From contig NZ_BONX01000031.1 in the NCBI RefSeq assembly GCF_016862935.1, forward strand, positions 62,001-126,000: a DNA stretch of 64,000 nucleotides, given 5' to 3'. How positions within the stretch are numbered: position 1 is the first letter of the stretch; each line of letters opens with the position of its first letter. This document shows positions 1 through 7,808 of the stretch, in pieces. Made by a program: the position numbers and the translations under genes. This DNA comes from Plantactinospora mayteni. GTDB lineage: Bacteria > Actinomycetota > Actinomycetes > Mycobacteriales > Micromonosporaceae. Under the pieces are notes generated by a model that searched no databases, was not told where the DNA came from, and saw only the letters and a list, made by a program, of their open reading frames with translations.

Positions 1-231
1 GCCGGGGCGGTACCCGGGCGGGGCGTGCAGCGCCCAGGTCCGTTCCTTGCCGGCCCGGTCGATCGCCAGGGTGTGGTCGCCGGGGGCCGGGGAGACCGCC
101 GGCCGGGCGGCCCGGGACGCACCCGGGTCGGTCTCCGTACCGGTGTCGTCTTCCGCGCCGCAGGCCGTGGTCGTGCCGATGACCGCCGTCAACGCGATCG
201 CTGCCAGGATGGATCGTCCAATGCTGCGCAT
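1..231 (-). CDS. Secreted lipoprotein, LpqC / PHB-depolymerase-like esterase (N-terminal part)
   Basis: The gene starts at ATG 231 (GGGGA ribosome site 5 nt upstream) and runs off the left edge, so only 77 codons are visible. The N-terminus is a lipoprotein signal: basic MRSIGRS, a hydrophobic core, then the lipobox TTAC with the lipidated Cys near residue 24. A short Asp/Thr-rich linker follows. The segment GDHTLAIDRAG...WALHAPPGY is the usual first strand and loop of polyhydroxybutyrate-depolymerase/LpqC-type alpha/beta hydrolases. The catalytic triad would lie outside the window, so enzyme activity is inferred from family resemblance of the first strand only. It is divergent from a padR gene and shares the intergenic PadR box with it, so it may be a target of that regulator. 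Confidence 0.7.
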   Translation of the reverse strand, partial: MRSIGRSILAAIALTAVIGTTTACGAEDDTGTETDPGASRAARPAVSPAPGDHTLAIDRAGKERTWALHAPPGYRPG

Positions 232-266
232 CAGTTCCCCGTTCGATGTGCGGCTGCTCGTCGGGA

Positions 267-290
267 GACTATGTCAACATAGACATAGTC
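267..290. promoter_or_regulatory. PadR operator, perfect 8-bp inverted repeat
   Basis: GACTATGT, an 8-nt spacer and ACATAGTC form a perfect inverted repeat. It contains ATGT-N8-ACAT, the classical PadR-family binding site. It lies between the divergent lipoprotein gene (start 231) and the padR gene (start 314), so autoregulation and control of the lipoprotein are both plausible. Confidence 0.8.
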
Positions 291-313
291 GGGCCGCTCC
301 GGGAGATAACAGT

Positions 314-937
314 TTGGCTACCGTCAGTGCGCTGGGTTACGCCCTGCTCTGCGCCCTCCACCGTGGCCCGCTCACCGGCTACGAGCTGGTCCAGCGGATG
401 CGCAAGCCGATCGGCTACTACTGGACCGCCCAGCAGAGCCAGATCTATCCCGAGCTGGCCCGGCTGTCGGCGAGCGGGCTGATCGAGCACGACGCCGAGG
501 CCGGGCCGGGCCCACGGCAGCGCAAGACCCACCGCCTCACCGCCGCCGGCCGGGAGGCGCTGGCCGCCTGGCTGGTCGAGCCGCCCGCACTCCGGGCCTT
601 CCGGGACGAGGCGATCCTCAAGACGTACGCGCTGGCCGCCGCCGATCCGGACGGGATGCGCGAGTTCTATCTCGCCGAGGCCGAGACGTACCAGCGCCGG
701 CTGGACGACTTCCAGGCACAGCACGCCGACCTGCTCTCCGGGCACGCGGACGATCCACTCCATCCGCAGTTCGGCGCCTTCGCGACCCTGGAACTGGCGC
801 TGGCCGGCACGCCGCCCCGGATCCGCTGGTGCCGGTGGATGGCCGAGCGGATGACCGAACTCGCCCGGCTCCGGCGCGAGTCGACCCCGGCGGAAGGGTC
901 CACGCCGGCGTCGCGGACGAGCCCGCCGGACGGGTAG
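314..937 (+). CDS. PadR family transcriptional regulator
   Basis: A protein of 207 residues with the PadR winged-helix fold: the N-terminal segment ALGYALLCAL, then GPLTGYELVQRM and SQIYPELARL (recognition helix), a beta-wing region RKTHRLTAAGREAL, and a C-terminal helical Vir-like dimerisation domain. The start is TTG 314, because GGGAG lies at 301-305 and homology begins immediately after it; longer readings extend over the operator. The C-terminal about 20 residues are low complexity. Ligand unknown. A canonical ATGT-N8-ACAT box just upstream suggests autorepression, and the divergent lipoprotein is the obvious second target. Confidence 0.85.
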   Translation: MATVSALGYALLCALHRGPLTGYELVQRMRKPIGYYWTAQQSQIYPELARLSASGLIEHDAEAGPGPRQRKTHRLTAAGREALAAWLVEPPALRAFRDEAILKTYALAAADPDGMREFYLAEAETYQRRLDDFQAQHADLLSGHADDPLHPQFGAFATLELALAGTPPRIRWCRWMAERMTELARLRRESTPAEGSTPASRTSPPDG

Positions 938-1096
938 CCGGCGAGGTCGGCTGCTGGTCGCGGTCGAGGAGGTGGACTTCCGCGCGACGAACACCGGCGG
1001 CGGCCGCGACAGGTCGGCGACAGCGGAATGAAAGCGCACTCGCCTTAATCTCGTGCTGCCCTGGCCGACCGGCAGGGCCCGTACGAGGAGGTTGGT

Positions 1097-1117
1097 ATGC
1101 GCACCAAGGACCAGTGA
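1097..1117 (+). CDS. Putative leader peptide MRTKDQ before the MFS exporter
   Basis: A six-residue ORF (MRTKDQ, stop TGA) follows a very strong ribosome site, GAGGAGG at 1085-1091, 5 nt from the ATG. It precedes a 10-bp hairpin and the MFS gene. Its last codons contain GGACC, the same core as the right arm of that hairpin, so the two could compete for the left arm. Short leader ORFs followed by hairpins are typical of translation-dependent attenuation of drug-resistance genes. The function here is inferred, and I do not recognise the peptide. Confidence 0.5.
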   Translation: MRTKDQ

Positions 1118-1157
1118 GGTACGGCTTCATCCGACTCTGATCCGCAGGAGCCTGGTT

Positions 1158-1192
1158 CCGGTCCTGGTCGGCCGTTGGTCGCCCAGGACCGG
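1158..1192 (+). promoter_or_regulatory. Leader hairpin (possible attenuator) upstream of the MFS gene
   Basis: CCGGTCCTGG (1158-1167) pairs perfectly with CCAGGACCGG (1183-1192) around a 15-nt loop. It lies 41 nt after the leader-peptide stop and 31 nt before the proposed MFS start. No U-tract follows, which is common for actinomycete terminators. It may act by attenuation or by affecting ribosome access. Confidence 0.5.
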
Positions 1193-1223
1193 ACCGGCCC
1201 GCGACATCGACGATGGGACCAGA

Positions 1224-2465
1224 TTGCTTGAGGTTTCGTCGCCCCGGGTGACCTTTCGCGAGGTCCTCCGCATTCCGGAATTCCGGGCGGTGTGGCTCGC
1301 GGAACTGCTGTCGGTCTGTGGCGACCAGTTCGCGCGCGTGGCGTTGTCGGTCATGGTCTTCCAGAGCACCCGCTCCGCCGCACTCACCGCCCTGACCTAC
1401 GGACTCAGCTATGCGCCGTCCCTGATCGGCGGGATTCTCCTGACCGGCATCGCGGATCGGGCGCCACGCCGCAGGGTGATGGTGGTGGTCGATCTGCTCC
1501 GGGCCGGCCTGATCCTGCTGGTGGCGATCCCGGGGCTGCCGTTCTGGGCGTTGTGCGTACTGGTGGGCTCGGTCTCGCTGCTGAACCCGGTCTTCAAGGC
1601 GGCGCAGTTGTCGCTGCTGCCGCACGTACTGTCCGGCGATCGCTTCGCGGTCGGCATGGCGATCCGCAGCATGACCGGACAGACGGCGCAGTTGCTCGGC
1701 TTCGCCGGTGGGGGATTCCTGCTCGCCGTGGTGACACCGTCGACAGCGCTCGTGCTGGACGCGGTGACGTTCGCGGCCTCGGCCCTGTTCGTGCGGATCG
1801 GCGTGCGGCACCGGCCCGCCGCCTCGGGAGAGGGCGATGCGCGGGTTCCGCGCGGATGGCTGGCCGCACTGCGCAGCGGCGGCCGGATGGCCTTCGCCGA
1901 CCGAGGCGTCCGGACGCTTACGCTGCTGATCTGGCTGATGGCGTTCCTCACCGTCTACGAGGGCCTGGCCGCCCCGTACGCGGCGGCGCTCGGCGGGGAC
2001 TCGACGACCGTCGGGTTGCTGCTGGCCAGCGATCCACTCGGCGGAGTGGTCGGCGCCTACCTGTTCGGCCGATGGGTACCAGCCCACCTGCGTGCCCGCC
2101 TGGTCGGCCCGCTCGCGGTGGCCGCCGCCGCGCTGCTGCTGCTCTGCCTGTTCCGTCCGGGACTCGTCGCGTCGATCGCGGTGTTCGTCGTCTCCGGCGG
2201 GCTCGGCACGATCGTGGTCATGCAGGCGACCACGTTCCTCGCGGCGGCCGTTCCGGATGCCAGCCGCGGGCAACTGCTGGGTCTGTCGAACACCGGGCTC
2301 ACCGCGGCGACCGGGCTGAGCCCGGTGCTGGCCGGGGTCGTCGCCGAACGCATCGGAGCCGTACCGGCGGTCGGCTGGTCCGGGCTGGTGTGCCTGCTAC
2401 TCACGCTCCCCCTCGCCGTGGCCTGGCGGCGGGTGCTCAGCCACGAGCCGGGGCGATGGGACTAG
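1224..2465 (+). CDS. MFS transporter, probable drug exporter (MFS_3/EntS-like)
   Basis: About 413 residues and 12 predicted membrane segments. The MFS motif A between helices 2 and 3 reads GIADRAPRRRVMVVVD. The opening segment FREVLRIPEFRAVWLAELLSVCGDQFARVAL is typical of the MFS_3 (enterobactin/macrolide exporter-like) group. The start is uncertain: TTG 1224 has a GATGGGA site at 1212-1218, and GTG 1248 is an alternative. Substrate is unknown; small hydrophobic drugs or siderophores are usual. The gene sits alone behind a leader ORF and hairpin, which suggests inducible expression. Its stop codon overlaps the stop of the convergent DUF6457 gene by two bases. Confidence 0.8.
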   Translation: MLEVSSPRVTFREVLRIPEFRAVWLAELLSVCGDQFARVALSVMVFQSTRSAALTALTYGLSYAPSLIGGILLTGIADRAPRRRVMVVVDLLRAGLILLVAIPGLPFWALCVLVGSVSLLNPVFKAAQLSLLPHVLSGDRFAVGMAIRSMTGQTAQLLGFAGGGFLLAVVTPSTALVLDAVTFAASALFVRIGVRHRPAASGEGDARVPRGWLAALRSGGRMAFADRGVRTLTLLIWLMAFLTVYEGLAAPYAAALGGDSTTVGLLLASDPLGGVVGAYLFGRWVPAHLRARLVGPLAVAAAALLLLCLFRPGLVASIAVFVVSGGLGTIVVMQATTFLAAAVPDASRGQLLGLSNTGLTAATGLSPVLAGVVAERIGAVPAVGWSGLVCLLLTLPLAVAWRRVLSHEPGRWD

Positions 2466-2755
2466 GAGCCGGTCTCGCCGTTCCCGGTGCCGCCGTTCCC
2501 GGTGCCGCCGTTCCCGGTGCCGCCGTTTTCCGGCCAGTGGGCGGCGAGGGCGGTGAGGGCGGCAGCCGCGACCGCCGGGTCCGCGCCCCGACCGACCGCG
2601 AGCCCGAGCAGGTACGCGGTGACCGGTGCGCCGGGCCGGAGGACGTTGTGCGCCACGTCACGGGCCAGGTCGAGTACCTGGGACACGTCGACCTGCGCGG
2701 GATCGACATCGAGTTCGGCACAGGCCGCCGCCACCCAGCGGTCCATCGCGTTCAT
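2462..2755 (-). CDS. DUF6457 protein, small partner of MobA
   Basis: A protein of 97 residues. It matches DUF6457, small helical proteins that in actinobacteria sit beside molybdenum-cofactor genes and are sometimes labelled molybdopterin-guanine dinucleotide biosynthesis proteins. The biochemical role is unknown to me. The start is ATG 2755, because GGAGGA lies 9 nt upstream and the ATG overlaps the mobA stop (ATGA), implying translational coupling; a GTG at 2764 is too close to the ribosome site. The C-terminus is an expanded repeat of GTGNG (four copies, encoded by a 15-bp DNA repeat). Confidence 0.75.
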   Translation of the reverse strand: MNAMDRWVAAACAELDVDPAQVDVSQVLDLARDVAHNVLRPGAPVTAYLLGLAVGRGADPAVAAAALTALAAHWPENGGTGNGGTGNGGTGNGETGS

Positions 2756-3531
2756 CTGATCCACTCCTCCGCCCGGCGTACGTCGTCCTCAGTGTCGCAG
2801 TCGAACCAGGGTGGCGGCCCCGACCCCTGCCACGCCACCTCGGTCACGGTCAGTTCGGCGATCAGGGCCCGCATCGACGTACCGGTGAGGACGCCGTTCC
2901 GGCCGGCGGCCAGTCGGGTCAGCGCGGCCCGCAGCGGAGCGACCCGCCACACGCCGCAGAGAAACTGCGCCCGTCCGGCGTCGTCGACGTAGACCACCCC
3001 ATCGGCGCTGGTAGCCCCGGACAACGCGGTACGGAGCTGGCGTACCGCGTCGGCGGTCAGCAGCGGCAGGTCGGCGGCGAGCAGCGCGACGGTGCCGCCG
3101 TCGGACAGGGCGGGCGCGTCGGACAGGGCGGGCGTCGCGTCGAACGGGGTGGGCGGGGCTGCGCGGGAGGTGTCAGCCGGGAGTGTGTCCGGTAGCAGAG
3201 CAAGGCCGGCGGCGACCGCCGCGACGGGGCCGCCACCGGGCGGCTGCTCCCTGGTCGCCCGTACTCCGGCCGGTAGGTCGCCGGTCGGGCCGACCACGAC
3301 CCGGAGGTCGGCGTCGGCGACCGCCGCGAGCACCCGGTCCACCATCGGGCGACCGCCCACCGGCAGCGCAGGCTTGTCCGCACCACCCATCCGGCGGGCC
3401 GCCCCACCAGCCAGCACCACCGCCGCAAACCCGGCCTGGTCGGGCTCGGCCTGTTCAGGTTCTGCCTGTTGGGGCTCGGCCCGGTCGGGCTCGGCCCGGT
3501 CGGGCTCGGTGGACGGTCCCGTTCCGGTCAT
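2752..3531 (-). CDS. mobA: Molybdenum cofactor guanylyltransferase MobA
   Basis: A protein of 259 residues. The NTP-transferase signature LAGGAARRMGGADKP near residue 35-50 matches the MobA consensus (LxGGxSxRMGxDK); later come a GGGPVAAVAAGL loop and a metal-binding LAADLPLL. MobA transfers GMP from GTP to molybdopterin to make the bis-MGD cofactor. The ATG at 3531 is preceded by TACCGT and 6 nt, consistent with a leaderless transcript. Unusual: about 25 residues of AEPxx pentapeptide repeats precede the catalytic domain, and a further Ala/Ser/Pro insertion lies mid-protein, as if short repeats had expanded. It is coupled to DUF6457 and divergent from fdhD. Confidence 0.88.
   Translation of the reverse strand: MTGTGPSTEPDRAEPDRAEPQQAEPEQAEPDQAGFAAVVLAGGAARRMGGADKPALPVGGRPMVDRVLAAVADADLRVVVGPTGDLPAGVRATREQPPGGGPVAAVAAGLALLPDTLPADTSRAAPPTPFDATPALSDAPALSDGGTVALLAADLPLLTADAVRQLRTALSGATSADGVVYVDDAGRAQFLCGVWRVAPLRAALTRLAAGRNGVLTGTSMRALIAELTVTEVAWQGSGPPPWFDCDTEDDVRRAEEWIR
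3433..3509. repeat. 15-bp tandem repeat in the mobA N-terminus
   Basis: About five imperfect copies of a 15-bp unit (GGGCTCGGCCCGGTC and variants) encode the AEPDR/AEPEQ pentapeptides before the MobA domain. The first two copies are nearly identical, suggesting recent slippage. Confidence 0.8.
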
Positions 3532-3537
3532 CGGGTA

Positions 3538-3543
3538 ACGGTA
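3538..3543 (-). promoter_or_regulatory. -10 element of a leaderless mobA promoter
   Basis: On the minus strand TACCGT is followed by 6 nt and then the mobA ATG. This matches the actinobacterial TANNNT-N6/7-start pattern seen at several other genes in the window. Confidence 0.5.
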
Positions 3544-3591
3544 ACCGGGGCTTGCGGCCGTGGGCGGCGGGCCGCGAGGCAGGATTGGGGC

Positions 3592-4449
3592 ATGGGACGA
3601 GCCAGTGGTCGGCGGGGTGTACTGCGGATAGACCTGGACGCCGCCGAGGCGGGTGGTCGGGTCTCGGTGCGCCGGCAGGACCACCTCGCCGCCGAGGAGC
3701 CGTTGGAGATCCGGGTGGGTCCGGCCGGGCCGAACCGGCGTACCCCGCTGGCGGTCACCATGCGTACCCCCGGGGACGACATCGACCTGGCGATCGGGTT
3801 CCTGCTCACCGAGGGGATCATCCGGACCGCCGACGACGTACGCACCGCGCAACTCTGCGCCGGTACCGACACCCCGAACACCTACAACGTGGTGGACATC
3901 GTCCTCGCCGACGACGTACCGGCGCCGGCCACCGATCCGGCGCGGAACTTCTACACCACCAGTTCGTGCGGGGTGTGCGGCAAGGCCAGCATCGACGCCG
4001 TCCGGACCCGGTCCCGGCACGACGTGTCGACGGACCCGGTCACCGTGCCGGCACGTACCCTCGCCGAGCTGCCGGACCAGCTCCGGGCCGCCCAGCGCGG
4101 CTTCGACCGTACCGGTGGGCTGCACGCCGCCGGGCTGTTCAGCGCCGACGGGAAACTCGTGGTGCTCCGTGAGGACGTGGGCCGACACAACGCCGTCGAC
4201 AAGGTGATCGGCTGGGCGGTCCGGGAACAGCGGCTGCCGTTGCGTGGGCATCTGCTGCTGGTCTCCGGCCGGGCCAGCTTCGAGCTCACCCAGAAGGCAT
4301 GGATGGCCGGCATCCCGCTGCTCGCCGCCGTCTCCGCGCCGAGCACCCTCGCCGCCGAGCTGGCGACCGAGGCCGGCATGACCCTGGTGGGCTTCCTCCG
4401 GGGCGGCACCATGAACGTGTACGCCGGAGACACCCGGATCACCGTCTGA
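3592..4449 (+). CDS. fdhD: FdhD sulfurtransferase for formate dehydrogenase maturation
   Basis: A protein of 285 residues, normal for FdhD/NarQ. It contains the catalytic cysteine loop SSCGVCGKAS (about residue 123-132), with CxxC used to pass sulfur from IscS to the Mo-bis-MGD cofactor, and the conserved REDVGRHNAVDKVIG and SGRASFELTQKA segments. The start is ATG 3592; reading upstream only adds repeats shared with the mobA 5' end. FdhD acts in the cytoplasm and is required for active formate dehydrogenase. It is divergent from mobA-DUF6457, linking cofactor completion and sulfuration. No formate dehydrogenase gene is visible in the window. Confidence 0.93.
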   Translation: MGRASGRRGVLRIDLDAAEAGGRVSVRRQDHLAAEEPLEIRVGPAGPNRRTPLAVTMRTPGDDIDLAIGFLLTEGIIRTADDVRTAQLCAGTDTPNTYNVVDIVLADDVPAPATDPARNFYTTSSCGVCGKASIDAVRTRSRHDVSTDPVTVPARTLAELPDQLRAAQRGFDRTGGLHAAGLFSADGKLVVLREDVGRHNAVDKVIGWAVREQRLPLRGHLLLVSGRASFELTQKAWMAGIPLLAAVSAPSTLAAELATEAGMTLVGFLRGGTMNVYAGDTRITV

Positions 4450-4629
4450 CCCGCGCACCTGTGCCCGCCTCCGGCGAGGGCGGGGTGTCCCGGGTACGGA
4501 CTGTCGAGCTGCCCCGCCTGTGCGCCCACCCGGCTCCCGGAACTCCTGCCCTACCTGTGAGGTAATCGCCGGGGCGCGGGGGTGCTGGCAGGCTAGACGG
4601 GCAAACGTGATCAGCACTGGAGGCACGTC

Positions 4630-5064
4630 ATGGACACCCGAGCCACCGTCGAGGAACTGCTGCGCCGGATCGGTGCCGGCGACCCGGACCGGACCGCCGC
4701 GCTCTATGCCGAGACGGTCGACTGGAAGGTCAACTGGCCCGAGCAGACCCACCCGGCGGTGCCGTGGATCCGCCCCCGGGCCAGTCGGGCGGACGTCGTC
4801 GACCACCATCGGACCCTGGCGGCGAACAGCGTGCCGGGGCAGGGCTCCGCCGCGATCGACAGGATCCTGGTGGACGGCCGGGACGCAGTGGTGATCGGCG
4901 AGACCGCGCAGACCGTACGGGCCACCGGGAAGCGGTTCAGCACCCGATTCGCCCTGCACCTCACCGTCGAGGAGGGGCTGATCGTCCGGCACCACGTCTA
5001 CGAGGACAGCCTCGCCGTCGCGCTCGCCTGCGACCCGGCTCCCGCCACAGACACCGCTGGCTAG
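4630..5064 (+). CDS. SnoaL-like / NTF2-fold protein
   Basis: A protein of 144 residues with a SnoaL-like (ketosteroid isomerase-like) fold: an N-terminal helix ATVEELLRRIGAGD, then a strand with LYAETVDWKVNWPEQ, a helical cap, and a C-terminal beta sheet ending in EEGLIVRHHVYEDSLAVA. Members are small enzymes or binding proteins of diverse role, so substrate cannot be given. The start ATG 4630 follows GGAGG by 6 nt. It is convergent with the downstream DUF4192 gene and is probably monocistronic. Confidence 0.8.
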   Translation: MDTRATVEELLRRIGAGDPDRTAALYAETVDWKVNWPEQTHPAVPWIRPRASRADVVDHHRTLAANSVPGQGSAAIDRILVDGRDAVVIGETAQTVRATGKRFSTRFALHLTVEEGLIVRHHVYEDSLAVALACDPAPATDTAG

Positions 5065-5102
5065 CCCTCTCATCGGCCCGGGACCGCGCGCCACCCCGGC
5101 CG

Positions 5103-6215
5103 TCATCGCCGCCCGTCCCCGGGAGAGAGCGACTCGTCCTCGGGAGGGGGTGACTCGTCGCCAGGAGGGGGTGATTCCTCCTCGGGAGGGGGCGACGACT
5201 CGTCGGGGTCGGCTTCGGGCCAGTCGTCGAGTACGGAGGGGCCGATCCCGGCCTGCAATGCCTCGGCCAGGAGTTGGGCGAACGAGTAGTCGGGCTGCGC
5301 CTCCAGCGCACGTTCCACCGCCACGCTGGCCAGAGCACCCTGCCCCGCCCGCCAGGCGGCGAAGCCGAGCAGGGCCGCCGGCGCGGGCACCAGCTCGGGT
5401 GCCGCTCGGCGGAGCACGTCCGTCCAGAGCGCCAGGTGCCACTCCTCGCCACCGGTCCGCTGCCAGGCGTCGTCCCGGACCGGCAGGTGCACCAGGAGCA
5501 GACTGAGCCAGGCCACCTCGTCGTCGGTGAGCTGACCGCCCGTACGGTGCCGGTGCAGCGCCCGGCGTACCGCCGTGCGGCCGGCTGGGCGGAGTGCCCG
5601 GCGGCCCTGCGGATCCCCGGGCGGGGCCGTGTCGAGCAGGGTGCCGAGGCGGGACTCCGCCCTGCTGGCCGCCTCCCGCAGCGCGTCCCGGGCCGGGCCG
5701 TCGACCGGGGCGATCCGCCGGACCAGGGCGTCCCGGTCAGGCAGCGCGACCTGACCGGCGAAGGTGGCCGCAGCGGCGAGCTGACTGGTCGAGGAGTCGA
5801 ACCGCCGACCCTCGGCCGGACAGCAGTCGGCGTCTCCGCAGACGTACGACCAGTAGCGGTCGCCGGTCACCCGGAGCGCTTCGAGCACCGGCAGTCCGAC
5901 CCGATCGAGGGCGGCGTTCACCGCGTCCACCGCCGGGGTGACCCGGGCCGGCTCGCCGTACCCGATCACGGTCGTGGTCTCGACGCGCTGCCGGGCGACG
6001 ACGGCCGCGACCTGCGCGGCGGCCTCGCCGACCTCGACGGTGGCCGCCGGTCCGGCGCCGGGCAGGTCGCCACGGGCGACGAAGACGACCCGGTTGCCGC
6101 GCAGCGCGATCACCACCACGCTGTCGGCCGGGTGGAAACCCAGCAGGTACGGCACGGCGGCGAGCAGGTCGGTGGTCGAGCGGACGGCGAGGACGGCTCG
6201 ATCGATCGGGGTCAT
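5103..6215 (-). CDS. DUF4192 domain protein
   Basis: A protein of 370 residues matching DUF4192, a family of actinobacterial proteins with no established biochemical function. Recognisable segments are STTDLLAAVPYLLGFHPADSVVVI near the start, WSYVCGDADCCPAEG with three Cys (about residue 135-150), and DRDALVRRIAP. The start ATG 6215 leaves the conserved block at residue 10; an upstream reading would add an unsupported 22 residues. The C-terminal 35 residues are an acidic, proline-rich tail with repeated ESPPP units (5106-5200). The fifteen-base unit repeats suggest slippage growth. It is convergent with the SnoaL-like gene. Confidence 0.85.
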   Translation of the reverse strand: MTPIDRAVLAVRSTTDLLAAVPYLLGFHPADSVVVIALRGNRVVFVARGDLPGAGPAATVEVGEAAAQVAAVVARQRVETTTVIGYGEPARVTPAVDAVNAALDRVGLPVLEALRVTGDRYWSYVCGDADCCPAEGRRFDSSTSQLAAAATFAGQVALPDRDALVRRIAPVDGPARDALREAASRAESRLGTLLDTAPPGDPQGRRALRPAGRTAVRRALHRHRTGGQLTDDEVAWLSLLLVHLPVRDDAWQRTGGEEWHLALWTDVLRRAAPELVPAPAALLGFAAWRAGQGALASVAVERALEAQPDYSFAQLLAEALQAGIGPSVLDDWPEADPDESSPPPEEESPPPGDESPPPEDESLSPGDGRR

Positions 6216-6297
6216 GGCAGGCAGAGTGGCGAGCCGGCATCGACGATCGGGTACCCGCCGTCGGCAACCTGTGGACGACACGCCCGGCTATCCACAG

Positions 6298-6759
6298 CTA
6301 CTCCGGGTAGTCGCGCTGCTCGGCCGGGAACCGCGCCCCGCTGCCGAACGCATCGGATGTCGGCGGAGCCGGCGGGAGCCAGCCGAGAAACCGTGCGGCG
6401 AGGTCGATCGGTTGCCGGTTGGGCTGGTCCTCGATCGCGGCCAGCAGCCGACCGGCCAGGAAGACAGCCAGTCGGTGCCGGTCGTCCTGATACATCGCCA
6501 GCAGCACCAGCCGGGCGGGCTGACACGGCCAGGGTGCGCCGCACTCCCGGCAGCGGAACAGCGGGCGGGTCGGGGTGTGCGGCCGGAACCCGGCGTACGG
6601 CCGGCGGCTCACCACCGGGAGTTCCTGGCCCGAAGGCGCGGCGTCGGGGAGGGCGCGGCAGCGGTCGAGGCGGGGCATCGCCAGCGGAGTCCGCAGCGGC
6701 AGCAGCGCCACAATCGGCGCCAGTCCCGGCGGTGTACCGGATTTGATCGTGATCGCCAT
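6298..6759 (-). CDS. Hypothetical protein with CxxCGxxWPC motif
   Basis: A protein of 153 residues starting at ATG 6759. The only clear feature is CRECGAPWPC followed by an ARLVLLAMYQDD helix. Small proteins with a CxxCGxxWPC motif are frequent neighbours of XRE/DUF397 genes in actinomycetes and may bind a metal; some are auto-annotated as flavin reductases without support. A Pro/Arg-rich stretch precedes the motif. It is divergent from the XRE regulator at 7024. I assign no function. Confidence 0.6.
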   Translation of the reverse strand: MAITIKSGTPPGLAPIVALLPLRTPLAMPRLDRCRALPDAAPSGQELPVVSRRPYAGFRPHTPTRPLFRCRECGAPWPCQPARLVLLAMYQDDRHRLAVFLAGRLLAAIEDQPNRQPIDLAARFLGWLPPAPPTSDAFGSGARFPAEQRDYPE

Positions 6760-7023
6760 TCCATGATGCCGTCCTTCGTCCGCCGCGATGCGATGGATGC
6801 GGGGGTGGCGTCGGTGGCGTACACCCCGATGCCACCCCCGCGCACATCCGCCCGTCCTTTGGGGGAATCGTGTGGGTGGGTCCGGACGAATGCGCCTGCC
6901 TTCCACTCTGGACGCGACAGAACCGACCCGGGAAGATGGGCGGCGGCCAGGTGGAGTCGCCGGCTGCGGAGGTATTCGGGCGTAGAGAATCCAGCACCCC
7001 TCGTAGAGAGTCGGAGAGTGCGA

Positions 7024-7808
7024 ATGGGCATGTCAGCCAGCGAGTTTCTGCTATGGGAATTGGGCCGCCGGAGGGCGGTCGAGGGGCTCAGCCAGCACGA
7101 GTGGGGATCACGGGTCCACTTCTCGGCGCAGCACGTCAGCGCCGTCGAGCGGGGCACCCGACCGGCGAAGATCGACTATCTCCAGGCCGTCGACAACAAG
7201 TTCGGTACCTCGCTGGCGGTCTTCTACGAGAGCTTCGTCAAGCAGGAACTCGCCCCGGTCTGGTTACGCCCCTGGCTGGAGTACGAGGAGAAGGCCGCCG
7301 CCCTACGGCTCTACGGCGCACTGGTGATCCCCGGACTCTTCCAGACCGAGCGGTACGCACGAATGGTCCTCTCGTGTAGTCCGCTTCAACCCGAGGAGTT
7401 GGAACGCAAGGTCCAGCTCCGGCTGAGCCGGCAGGCCATTCTTGATCGCGCCGATCCACCTCGCATCTCGGCCATCACCGAAGAGCTGGCGCTTCGGCGC
7501 GGCGAGCCGGAGATCATGTCGGAGCAGGTCCGACACCTCGTCACGCTCGCGGAGCGGCCCATATCACCATCCGCGTCATTCCGGCTGACGCCCCGGCCCA
7601 CCTTGGCTGGGGTGGTCCGCTGGCGCTCGCCAGTTTCACCGATTCCGAGGACGTCGGCTACCTGGACAACCACCTGGAAGGGCAGACGGTGACCAGCCCA
7701 AACCAGGTGGCCACGCTGCACGAGGTCTGGGATAGTGTCAGCGCAGTTGCACTGCCAGCTCGCCAATCCCTGGACCTCCTCACGGAAGTGGCAAAGTCAT
7801 GGACTTGA
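7024..7808 (+). pseudogene. XRE family regulator with DUF5753, frameshifted
   Basis: The first 179 codons encode a helix-turn-helix (WGSRVHFSAQHVSAVERGTRPAK) and the start of the DUF5753 domain (LRPWLEYEEKAAALRLY, VIPGLFQTERYARMV). At 7558-7562 the reading frame changes: after codons for AERP the family-typical continuation HITIRVIPADAPAHLGWGG is found in the frame one base earlier, ending at TGA 7806-7808. One missing C in a CCC run explains it. The total length (785 nt) is one base short of 262 codons. The upstream frame would end at 7692 in non-homologous residues. It could be real decay or a sequencing error. It is paired with DUF397, whose ATG lies 10 nt inside its 3' end. Confidence 0.8.

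Noticed and set aside
618-2273. Long minus-strand frame covering padR and the MFS gene
   Set aside because: Highly polar Gln/Arg/His-rich composition with no domain; the plus strand has canonical PadR and MFS proteins.
3532-3591. Regulatory palindrome between mobA and fdhD
   Set aside because: GGTAAC occurs twice as a direct repeat but no inverted pair of useful length could be found.
6284-6300. Second DnaA box (CTATCCACA) upstream of DUF4192
   Set aside because: One mismatch to the consensus and no clustering, so chance is likely.
7552-7570. Programmed -1 frameshifting in the XRE gene
   Set aside because: No slippery X-XXY-YYZ heptamer or pseudoknot is evident; a one-base loss in a C run is simpler.
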